A model generated the notes under the pieces. That model was not told the origin of the DNA, searched no databases, and worked only from the letters and a program-made list of their open reading frames with translations. The translations under genes and the position numbers were made by a program. A stretch of 40,276 nt of DNA from Candidatus Gastranaerophilales bacterium (GTDB lineage Bacteria; Cyanobacteriota; Vampirovibrionia; Gastranaerophilales; Gastranaerophilaceae): contig CALVAW010000017.1 of NCBI GenBank assembly GCA_944325655.1, positions 1 to 40,276 on the forward strand, in the 5' to 3' direction. This document shows, piece after piece, positions 33,610-40,276 of the stretch. Positions within the stretch are counted from its first letter, which is position 1. Every line of letters begins with the position of its first letter.

Positions 33610-35121
33610 TTGTACAATTCGATTTATCCTATAAATATAAATTATAGAAAGCATAACCAGTATAATTCCGGTAAATCTGAAGCAGAAAACACCGGAAGTA
33701 TTTCTGTGTCCGAAGATAGTAAAAAGCATAATACTTTTCCGAACGGAACAAAAGTTGCGATTGATTATACACGAGGACAAATAAATATTTCTCAGGTTTT
33801 GATGGATTTTAGAAATACAATCCTTGCAATAAATGCACCTGATGATGTAAAAGAAGAAGTGTCCGCTTATTTGCATCTTGTTGAAAAAGAATCATTAAAG
33901 GAGAACCCTTCAAAAGATATTATAGTTGCGAATTTAAAAAATGCTGCAAAAATATCGGATGCTTTTATTGCAAAAAGTTTAAATAAGCAATCGAATGTTG
34001 TAGAAGGTTGGATTGATGCACTTTTTTTACAAAAGATTAATTTAAAATCAAACCCTGATGAAATAAATCCTGATTTTTTATTAGACTTTCCTCAAAAAGC
34101 AAAAGATAAAATTCAGGCAAATTCAGATATAGACACAAATTTTGAAGTTAATACGGTTGAAAAAAATGCCGGTGAAAAAAATGTTGAAGAATTAGAGTCC
34201 GGTCGAAAGTTTTTAACAATTTCTTCAAAAGTTCCGGAAGCTGCTATTTTAGTCGAACCTAAGAGTGAAATTTTAGAGATTGAAAATGAATTTGAATTAA
34301 ACGAACAAGCAAATACTCAAATTTCCGACAATACGCAAGATAGGATTTCTTTATTTTCTCCAATTAACAGTGCCGATAAGAAGGCAAGAGAGTTATTCAT
34401 TTCAGCAAAAAAAATGCCGCAAACAAATCAGGGTGATACGGATGCGCTTAATCTTTTAAATGAAGCATTGGGAATACTTTCTCAAGCAGATGAATTTAAT
34501 GAGAATATAAGAGCAGCTATACATTTTGAAAGAGGTAAAATTTTTGATGATTATGATTATGTTGACCATGCGCTTCGTGATTATTGGGAAGCTGCAAAAG
34601 CAGGTGAATTTAATTTAAAATCTCAAGCTTTTTTCAGATCCGGTTCGATATATGATGAATTTGGTGAATTTTCGCCGGCTTTGGACAATTATCTGTCCGC
34701 AGTTGCTTATAGTGCGGAAGCAGAAAACCCAAACATACAATCACGCGCTTTAACAAGTATTGCGGGTTTGTATGCAAAACAATATGATAATAAGGGGGCT
34801 GCTGATTATTTTGATTTAGCGGTTGACGTTGCAAAAGATAGCAATAATGACGGATTAATCGGTAAAACATATTCTTCTAATGCTCAAAATTATGAATATA
34901 TGGGGGATAACGAGAGGGCTCTGGATAGCTATAAAAATGCTTTACAGGCTTTTTCCCGTACAGACGAAAGTTATGAGCAAATGGCTTATAATTATGAGCA
35001 GGCTTCAAGAGTAATGGAGAAACTTGGAAATTTTGCTAAAGCAAAGAAGCTTCAAGCGAAGGCAAATCTATATTATCAAAAAGCGCAACTTCAAGAGGGG
35101 CAACTGGAAGCAGCAAGTTAA
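33610..35121 (+). CDS. TPR protein with unique N-terminal domain (503 aa)
   Basis: TTG start, chosen because GAGG lies seven bases upstream, a -10 box sits at a normal distance, and no ATG in frame precedes the conserved-looking text. Residues 1-45 are polar (MYNSIYPININYRKHNQ). A helical domain (about 47-145: VAIDYTRGQINISQVLMDFR, then WIDALFLQKIN) follows, then an acidic linker, then TPR-type helices from about 275 to 495 with 38-40-residue spacing (AIHFERGKIFDDYDYVDHAL, TSIAGLYAKQYDNKGAADYF, SSNAQNYEYMGDNERALDSY). Cytosolic. The last 86 coding bases overlap aroB on the other strand. Confidence 0.85.
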   Translation: MYNSIYPININYRKHNQYNSGKSEAENTGSISVSEDSKKHNTFPNGTKVAIDYTRGQINISQVLMDFRNTILAINAPDDVKEEVSAYLHLVEKESLKENPSKDIIVANLKNAAKISDAFIAKSLNKQSNVVEGWIDALFLQKINLKSNPDEINPDFLLDFPQKAKDKIQANSDIDTNFEVNTVEKNAGEKNVEELESGRKFLTISSKVPEAAILVEPKSEILEIENEFELNEQANTQISDNTQDRISLFSPINSADKKARELFISAKKMPQTNQGDTDALNLLNEALGILSQADEFNENIRAAIHFERGKIFDDYDYVDHALRDYWEAAKAGEFNLKSQAFFRSGSIYDEFGEFSPALDNYLSAVAYSAEAENPNIQSRALTSIAGLYAKQYDNKGAADYFDLAVDVAKDSNNDGLIGKTYSSNAQNYEYMGDNERALDSYKNALQAFSRTDESYEQMAYNYEQASRVMEKLGNFAKAKKLQAKANLYYQKAQLQEGQLEAAS

Positions 35122-36097
35122 TTCTTCCGTTTTGCACTTTTTTGTCGTGCGTCATTAATTCTATTACTTTTTCTTTTTTTAATTTAAGTTTTTTATTTGT
35201 TAGAGAAAATTTATCTATAAGAAAATTTATTTTGTTGTAATATTCTTTGTCTATTTTACTTAAATTATACGATAATTGTGCTGCGTATTTTATTCCGTAG
35301 CTTACTGCTTCACCATGGGATATTTTTTTATATTTAAGATAAGTTTCAATAGCATGAGCATACGTGTGTCCAAGGTTTAATATTTTTCTCAGATTATTTT
35401 CTTTTTTATCCAAGGAGACAACATTAGCTTTTAGCGAAGCGCAGCAGGTTATTATATAAGGCATTTCGTTCTTTACGTCTTGTGTTTGGTTTATTGTGAG
35501 AAAATTTAAAAGATTGTATAGTTTTTTATTTTTGCAAGATTTTTCTATGAAAGCATATTTTAATATTTCTCCTAATCCGCATTTATAATTTGAATTATCC
35601 AGAGTATTTATAAATTGAGGATCAATAATGATTTTTTTTGCACAATAAAAAGTTCCGATTAAATTTTTGCCAAAAGGAGTATTGTATCCTGTTTTACCAC
35701 CTATAGAAGAGTCGCACATAGCAAGCAAGGTGGTGGGAATTTGAATAAGTTCGACCCCTCTTAGTATTGTGCTTGCGCAGTATGCGGCCATATCTCCGAC
35801 TACGCCACCGCCAAGGGCTACGATGCAATCTTTTCTTTCTATTTTTTCTTTCAACAGTTCATTTAGTATATAGTTGCAGGTTTTGAAATTTTTGTATTTT
35901 TCACCGTCTTTTATTATAATTATTCTTTTTTTATTAAATTTATATAAAATTTCAGGGTATAATTTTGCCAGAGTAGTATTGGTAATTAAGAAATATCTTT
36001 TATCTTCAAAAAAATCTTGAATTTTTTTAGAGATGTCATTTTCTATAAATATTTCGCTTTCTGTATTTTCATTGTTTTTTATCGTTATTTTATTCAT
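35036..36097 (-). CDS. aroB: 3-dehydroquinate synthase
   Basis: Second shikimate-pathway enzyme: NAD- and Zn-dependent conversion of DAHP to 3-dehydroquinate. The 353 residues include GGGVVGDMAAYCAST, RGVELIQIPTTLLAMCDSSIGGKTGYN, KNLIGTFYCAKKIIID, the Zn ligand Glu in CGLGEILKYAFI, and HTYAHAIETYLKYKKISHGEAVSYGI with two His ligands. The C-terminal strand (HDKKVQNGRINLLLPVAPLE) is as in other AroB proteins, which argues that the end is real even though it overlaps the convergent TPR gene by 86 bases. Start overlaps the aroK stop (ATGA). Last gene of the gmk-aroB run. Confidence 0.96.
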   Translation of the reverse strand: MNKITIKNNENTESEIFIENDISKKIQDFFEDKRYFLITNTTLAKLYPEILYKFNKKRIIIIKDGEKYKNFKTCNYILNELLKEKIERKDCIVALGGGVVGDMAAYCASTILRGVELIQIPTTLLAMCDSSIGGKTGYNTPFGKNLIGTFYCAKKIIIDPQFINTLDNSNYKCGLGEILKYAFIEKSCKNKKLYNLLNFLTINQTQDVKNEMPYIITCCASLKANVVSLDKKENNLRKILNLGHTYAHAIETYLKYKKISHGEAVSYGIKYAAQLSYNLSKIDKEYYNKINFLIDKFSLTNKKLKLKKEKVIELMTHDKKVQNGRINLLLPVAPLEVALFDNIDLPSLEASLL

Positions 36098-36600
36098 AAT
36101 GTTTTGTATATTTCCTCAACTATTTCTTTTGTTGTTTTGTTATCTGTTATTATTGTTTTGCTCGCATTTTCGTAAAATAACTCTCTTTTTTTGAGGATAT
36201 TTTCGATTTCTTTTTTGGGATTTTCAACTAACAATAAAGGTCTTTCGGTATCATTTTTTATTCTTTCAAATATAGTTTTAGTACTTGTTTTTAAATAAAA
36301 AGTGATTATATCAGTGCAAAATAAAATTTTTCTGTTTTCTGGTTCGAGAACCATTCCGCCGCCTGTTGAAATTATAAAATTATTTTTTGTTGTTATTTCT
36401 TTTAATATATTTGTTTCAAGTTGTCTGAATTTTTCTTCTCCGTATAATTTAAAGAAATCTTTAATTTTTGTTTTATATTTGATTTCAAAAATTTCATCAG
36501 TTTCAAAAAGTTCTATATTTATTTTTTTGCTGAGCTCTTTTGAAACGGTGGTTTTTCCGCTTCCCATCATGCCTATAAGCGCAATTTTTTTATATTTCAT
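36094..36600 (-). CDS. aroK: Shikimate kinase
   Basis: Fifth shikimate-pathway step: ATP-dependent phosphorylation of shikimate. The 168 residues contain Walker A GMMGSGKT (10-17), the shikimate-binding Asp in ELFETDEIFE, FRQLETNILKEI, the GGG turn ISTGGGMVL, and the lid with RPLL. Start overlaps the end of aroC by 11 bases; end overlaps aroB by ATGA. The aroC-aroK-aroB order is a common shikimate sub-cluster. Confidence 0.95.
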   Translation of the reverse strand: MKYKKIALIGMMGSGKTTVSKELSKKINIELFETDEIFEIKYKTKIKDFFKLYGEEKFRQLETNILKEITTKNNFIISTGGGMVLEPENRKILFCTDIITFYLKTSTKTIFERIKNDTERPLLLVENPKKEIENILKKRELFYENASKTIITDNKTTKEIVEEIYKTL

Positions 36601-37714
36601 TTGTCCTCTTTTGATAGTTTTTAAATGCTAAATCAATATCTTTCTTGCAATCTCTTCCAAATTTATCAAGAAATGCGTCTAAAATGATTATTGCGCTCAT
36701 ATTTTTTGCAACGACACCGCAAGCTTCTACGGCACAAATATCTGCTCTTTCAAAGTGTGCTTTTGTTTTTTTGTGCGTTTTTATTTCCACACTGTTGAGT
36801 GCTTTTTTCATAGTAGGGATGGGCTTCATTGCTATTGTTAAAACAATATCTTCGCCGTTGCTCATTCCGCCTTCAATACCCCCTGAGTTATTTGTCTTAT
36901 GATAGTATTTGCCATTTTCTTCGAATATTTCATCATGGGATTTAAAACCGCTGTATTTTGCATAATCCTTTCCAAGCCCGATTTCAACGGATTTGACTGC
37001 AGGAATTGACATCAATGCTTGCGCAAGTTTTCCGTCAAGCCTTCTGTCCCAATGAGTAAAACTGCCTAATCCTGCGGGAGAATTTTTAACTGTGATTTGT
37101 ACAACACCACCCAGTGATTCGCCTTTTTTCTTAAAACTTTCTATATATTCTTGAAATCTTTTTTCATCATCACACTCACCAATAGAAATTATTTTTGAGT
37201 TAAATGTTATATTGTAAAATTTTAAAATATTTTGACAAATTGCGCCGACTGCTACTCTGGTTGCTGTTTCTCTGGCGCTTGAGCGCTCAAGTATATATCT
37301 TATGTCATCAAATCCGTATTTTAAAATTCCGGCTAAGTCCGCATGCGCTGGGCGCAGTTTTGTTATTTTTTTTTCTTTTATTTTTTCTTTTATTGTATCT
37401 TGTAAATTTTTGTCAATTTCGAAAAAATTTATTTTTTCTATACTCATTGGATAAATCCAATTTTTCCAGTCTTTATTTTGAAGTTCAATAGCAATCGGAC
37501 TTGCTGTAGTTACTGAAAATCTGACGCCTGAGGTAATTTTTATTTTATCTTTTTCTATATTCATTCTGTTGCCTCGTCCGACACCTTTTTGTCTTGAAGC
37601 AAGCTCATTGTTTATGAAATCAAAATCCAGCTCGTAACCGTACGGTATTCCTTCGATTATAGCATTTAGTTTTTCTCCGTGTGATTCACCTGATGTTAGA
37701 AAACGAATTGTCAT
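36590..37714 (-). CDS. aroC: Chorismate synthase
   Basis: Final shikimate-pathway step: FMN-dependent elimination of phosphate from EPSP to form chorismate. The 374 residues carry the signature GESHG near the start, RRQKGVGRGNRMNIE (substrate-binding arginines), RPAHADLAGILKYG, the flavin-site RSSARETATRVAVGAI, and NSGGIEGGMSNGEDIVLTIAMKPIPT. The end AVEACGVVAKNMSAIIILDAFLDKFG is typical. Belongs to the six-gene minus-strand run and is followed directly by aroK. Confidence 0.97.
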   Translation of the reverse strand: MTIRFLTSGESHGEKLNAIIEGIPYGYELDFDFINNELASRQKGVGRGNRMNIEKDKIKITSGVRFSVTTASPIAIELQNKDWKNWIYPMSIEKINFFEIDKNLQDTIKEKIKEKKITKLRPAHADLAGILKYGFDDIRYILERSSARETATRVAVGAICQNILKFYNITFNSKIISIGECDDEKRFQEYIESFKKKGESLGGVVQITVKNSPAGLGSFTHWDRRLDGKLAQALMSIPAVKSVEIGLGKDYAKYSGFKSHDEIFEENGKYYHKTNNSGGIEGGMSNGEDIVLTIAMKPIPTMKKALNSVEIKTHKKTKAHFERADICAVEACGVVAKNMSAIIILDAFLDKFGRDCKKDIDLAFKNYQKRTNEI

Positions 37715-37721
37715 TTTGCCT

Positions 37722-38459
37722 CTATACGACTATCCAAGGTTTTTCTTCCTTGGCGATTAATACTTCTACTTTTGTTTTTGCAATTAAACCTTGGATTAGC
37801 GGTAAAACAGGTAATTCAGATTCAAAATGTCCTATGTCTACGACAGCAAAGCCTTCAACTTCAAGCGCTTTATGGAATTTAATATCTCCTGTAATATAAA
37901 GATCAATGTCGTATTCTTTAAGTTTATCGATAAAACTTCCGCCTGCGCCGGCGCAAATTGCTACATTTTTTACTATGTCTATATTATTCGGATTGATTAA
38001 TTTTATGTGTTCTAAATTGAGAGCTTGTTTTATATTTTTAATCATTTGCTCCAGTGCAAATTCATCTTTGAGATGGGCTATTTTAATATAGTCCTCAACT
38101 GTTATTAAATTTTGCAGTCCTAAAACTCCGCAAAGCGCATCTGTTGTGGAACCATAGGTTTTGTCTAAGTTGGTGTGTGCGCAATATACGCAAACGTTGT
38201 TTTTTATAGCTTCAGTTATAAGTGAATTATCAATTTTTTTTATAGAATTAAAAATAAGAGGATGATGGGTAATTATCAAATCACAATCGTTTGTGACGGC
38301 TTGTTCTAAAACATCTCTTGTAAAAGACAGCGCTACAAGGACTTTGTTTGTATAATCATGTTCCAGATTTATTTGCCATCCTGAATTATCCCATGGTTCT
38401 GCTAATTCCAAAGAGGCATATTTTTCAATTTTTGAAATAATGTAATCGGTTTTAATCAC
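37722..38459 (-). CDS. Nif3-like dinuclear metal protein
   Basis: NIF3/YbgI/YqfO-family hexameric protein with a dinuclear metal site, sometimes annotated as GTP cyclohydrolase I type 2; the true activity is unknown. The start is a GTG, because GGAGG lies exactly six bases upstream, whereas an earlier in-frame ATG lies inside coaBC and has no ribosome site. That gives 245 residues beginning VIKTDYIISKIEKYA. Metal ligands are visible in ITHHPLIF and CAHTNLDKT and late in DIGHFESE. No central PII-like insert, so this is the short form. Overlaps the coaBC end by eight bases. Confidence 0.92.
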   Translation of the reverse strand: MIKTDYIISKIEKYASLELAEPWDNSGWQINLEHDYTNKVLVALSFTRDVLEQAVTNDCDLIITHHPLIFNSIKKIDNSLITEAIKNNVCVYCAHTNLDKTYGSTTDALCGVLGLQNLITVEDYIKIAHLKDEFALEQMIKNIKQALNLEHIKLINPNNIDIVKNVAICAGAGGSFIDKLKEYDIDLYITGDIKFHKALEVEGFAVVDIGHFESELPVLPLIQGLIAKTKVEVLIAKEEKPWIVV

Positions 38460-39630
38460 AAACAACCTCCAAAATCTTTTTTGCAATGTTGTCTTTTGTA
38501 TCTAAATCTATATTTATAATTTTACCACTTTTTTCAATAATTGTAACCTTGTTTTTATCTGTATTTAGAGCCGTTTTTATTTCGTTTGCAACAATAAAGT
38601 CAAGATTTTTGTTTTGCAGTTTTTTCTTTGCGCAATTCACAGGATCATCATCTGCAAGACAAAAACCTGTAATTTTTTGATTTTCTTTTTTGTTTTCAGC
38701 TATGGTTTTTATTACGTCAGGGTTAAAGGTTAGTTTAAGTTCAAAATCATTTTTAATGTTTTCTTTTAATATTTTGTGTTCGGACTTATTTTCTACCTTA
38801 AAATCACATACTGCAGCTGCCATAATTAAGTAATCAAAATCATTTTCTTGTACAGCTTTTAACATTTCTTGTGCAGTAGATACGTTTATTGTTTTGTATG
38901 TTTCATTTTCTAAAGGAAGTGTTGAAATACAGCAGACTTCATAACCAAGTCTATACGCCCATTTACAAAGCGCTCTTCCCATCTTGCCTGATGAAAAATT
39001 AGTGATGCAACGCACATTATCGATTGCCTCTTTTGTTCCGCCCATAGTAATTATAATTTTTTTATTATTGTTTTTTTTGTTTTGAAAAAGATATTTTAGA
39101 GTTGTTTCATATATTATATTAATGTCGGCTAATCTTCCGCAACCGTTTGTTCCGCAGGCTAAAAACCCTTCTTGCGGATCTATAAAATTAATATTTTGTT
39201 TTTTTAGTTTTTCAACATTTTCTTTTATAAAGGGATTGTTCCACATATTGGTATTCATTGCAGGTGCAAAAAGTACAGGTTTTTCTGTGGACAAAAAGGC
39301 ACAAAATACGCTGCATAAAAGATTATCTGCAATTCCGTTTGCACATTTTGAAATTGTATTTGCGCTAATTGGTGCAATTATAAAAATATCAGCCCAATCA
39401 ACAAGGCCAATGTGTTCGACATTTGTTCTCGGAGTGAATTGCTTATAATAAATTTCATTTTCGCATAATGTTTCCAAAACAAGCGGTGATACAAAATTAA
39501 GCGCATTTTCACTTAAAATCACTTTAACATTGTAATTATTTTTTTTATATAATCGTATCAATTCATATACTTTATATGCTGCTATTGATGAAGTTATGCC
39601 AAGCAGTATATTTTTTTTCATATCTTTCAT
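38452..39630 (-). CDS. coaBC: Bifunctional phosphopantothenoylcysteine synthetase/decarboxylase
   Basis: Coenzyme A synthesis: CoaB joins cysteine to phosphopantothenate (CTP-dependent), CoaC decarboxylates the product (FMN-dependent). The 392 residues show CoaC first: GITSSIAAYKVYELIR, HIGLVDWADIFIIAPISANTI, APAMNTNMW and GFLACGTNGCGRLAD with the active cysteine. CoaB starts near 190: TMGGTKEAIDNVRCITNFSS and GRALCKWAYRLGYEVC, then MAAAVCDFKVENKSEHKI. The first ATG, which forms ATGA with gmk, is preferred because AAGGAA lies before it; a second ATG is three codons later. Confidence 0.96.
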   Translation of the reverse strand: MKDMKKNILLGITSSIAAYKVYELIRLYKKNNYNVKVILSENALNFVSPLVLETLCENEIYYKQFTPRTNVEHIGLVDWADIFIIAPISANTISKCANGIADNLLCSVFCAFLSTEKPVLFAPAMNTNMWNNPFIKENVEKLKKQNINFIDPQEGFLACGTNGCGRLADINIIYETTLKYLFQNKKNNNKKIIITMGGTKEAIDNVRCITNFSSGKMGRALCKWAYRLGYEVCCISTLPLENETYKTINVSTAQEMLKAVQENDFDYLIMAAAVCDFKVENKSEHKILKENIKNDFELKLTFNPDVIKTIAENKKENQKITGFCLADDDPVNCAKKKLQNKNLDFIVANEIKTALNTDKNKVTIIEKSGKIINIDLDTKDNIAKKILEVVCD

Positions 39631-40196
39631 TTTGTTTCCTTGTTATATATTTTTATTAATTCATCTACTGCTTCACCTACAATTTTGTTTTCAATTACGT
39701 AATGGAATTTATTTGCATTATTTAGTTCTTCTTTTGCAGCTTTAAGTCTTTTTTGTATTGTTTCTTCATTTTCGCTGTGCCTTCCTCTTAAACGATTTTC
39801 AAGCTCTTCAAAGCTTGGAGGCTTAATAAATATCGTAATTGCATCAGGGCATTTTTGCATAACTTGCAGTGCGCCTTGTAATTCAATTTCAAGTAAAACA
39901 CTTTTTCCTTCTTGCAATTTTTCTTCCACAAATTTTTTGCTTGTTCCGTAATAATTTCCGCTATAGCATGCGTATTCAAGAAAAGAATTTTCTTTAATTA
40001 GTTTTTCAAATTCTTCTTTTGAAATAAAGAAATAATGCATTCCGTTAATTTCGCCATCTCTGGGTTGTCTGGTTGTGTTTGAAATCGAATATACAATATT
40101 GTTATCTACTTTTTTAAAAAAATCAGATAATATTGTTCCTTTTCCGACCCCTGAGGGTCCTGTAAATATTATTAATTTTGCTTTATTTTTTGACAT
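39627..40196 (-). CDS. gmk: Guanylate kinase
   Basis: Phosphorylates GMP to GDP. The 189-residue chain has Walker A FTGPSGVGKGTIL, the GMP-binding SNTTRQPRDGEINGMHYFF, LEYACYSGNYYGTSK, LLEIELQGALQV (Walker B) and LRGRHSENEETIQKRL (lid). The ATG at 40196 is used; a GTG two codons upstream is equally possible, because AGGTGA is very close to the ATG. First gene of the gmk-coaBC-nif3-aroC-aroK-aroB run. In many bacteria gmk is followed by rpoZ; here coaBC follows directly. Confidence 0.96.
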   Translation of the reverse strand: MSKNKAKLIIFTGPSGVGKGTILSDFFKKVDNNIVYSISNTTRQPRDGEINGMHYFFISKEEFEKLIKENSFLEYACYSGNYYGTSKKFVEEKLQEGKSVLLEIELQGALQVMQKCPDAITIFIKPPSFEELENRLRGRHSENEETIQKRLKAAKEELNNANKFHYVIENKIVGEAVDELIKIYNKETK

Positions 40197-40222
40197 ATTC
40201 ACCTATAGTTTTTAGTTACCTA

Positions 40223-40228
40223 ATTATA
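40223..40228 (-). promoter_or_regulatory. -10 box for the gmk-aroB run
   Basis: TATAAT on the minus strand with a predicted start about 20 bases before the gmk ATG; no good -35. The 74 bases beyond gmk to the window edge hold nothing else that I can assign. Confidence 0.4.
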
Positions 40229-40276
40229 TAATAAAAAATTTTGATTTAAAGAAAAAAAAGGATGATAATTTTATCA

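Noticed and set aside
40258-40276. A partial inverted repeat (GATGATAA with TTATCA) beside a T-run on the minus strand at the right edge.
   Set aside because: It may be the terminator of a gene beyond the window, but it is cut by the edge and cannot be judged.
1-40276. Search for CRISPR arrays, insertion sequences, prophage genes, tRNA or rRNA genes.
   Set aside because: No regular direct repeats, transposase or integrase motifs, or tRNA-like cloverleaf sequences were seen; the gene content is ordinary chromosome.

Overview
The window is AT-rich (roughly 30% G+C by eye) bacterial chromosome, densely packed, with 42 protein-coding genes that I can support. I see no RNA genes, CRISPR array, insertion sequence or prophage. 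The mix of genes suggests a member of the non-photosynthetic cyanobacterial sister class (Vampirovibrionia/'Melainabacteria', probably the gut order Gastranaerophilales). The clues are very low G+C, cyanobacteria-like housekeeping genes, a FliA-type sigma factor with a FliO-like protein, SpmA/SpmB in a genome that otherwise looks non-sporulating, and lineage-type membrane proteins carrying FxGS motifs. This placement is inference from protein character, not a database result.

Layout. 212-4897 (minus): serC, a YD-repeat protein, miaB and a homocitrate/isopropylmalate synthase-like gene. 5066-5881 (plus): a four-helix membrane protein, closed by a shared terminator. 5934-8390 (minus): an ArnT-like glycosyltransferase and mazG. 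8510-10899 (plus): an ArsB/NhaD-type transporter and ruvB. 10896-14228 (minus): csaB, a HisA-HisI-HisE fusion, a DUF374 acyltransferase and a small unknown. 14314-16520 (plus): an SDR and a B12-type radical SAM protein. 16517-17362 (minus): a ZIP transporter. 17486-19638 (plus): an exported coiled-coil protein, fliA and tpiA. 19674-22479 (minus): a tandemly duplicated membrane protein and gshB-like. 22523-30769 (plus): a ten-gene run, namely a Cys-rich miniprotein, a TPR protein, a membrane protein, fliO-like, neuB-like, a KdsC-like phosphatase, a second TPR protein, lysC, tilS and hpt. 30771-33372 (minus): spmB, spmA, a 448-aa unknown and a 42-aa protein. 33610-35121 (plus): a TPR protein. 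35036-40196 (minus): the six-gene run gmk-coaBC-nif3-aroC-aroK-aroB.

How the genes work together. Envelope and glycan functions recur (csaB, DUF374 acyltransferase, ArnT-like transferase, NeuB plus phosphatase). Amino-acid and cofactor synthesis is spread over several operons (serC, hisA-IE, lysC, the aro genes, coaBC). Genes are coupled by ATGA stop/start overlaps at eight junctions and by tail-to-tail overlaps at three convergent junctions; a fourth convergent pair is one base apart.

The most noteworthy observations are the three-domain histidine fusion, a recurring promoter layout (-10 box, six or seven bases, then ATG, no ribosome binding site) that predicts leaderless mRNAs, two such promoters interleaved back-to-back between gshB and the ten-gene run, an 86-base antisense coding overlap at aroB, and the nonulosonate-type gene pair beside fliO. 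No intergenic stretch exceeds 300 bases. The longest, 33373-33609, holds divergent promoters and a short inverted repeat.
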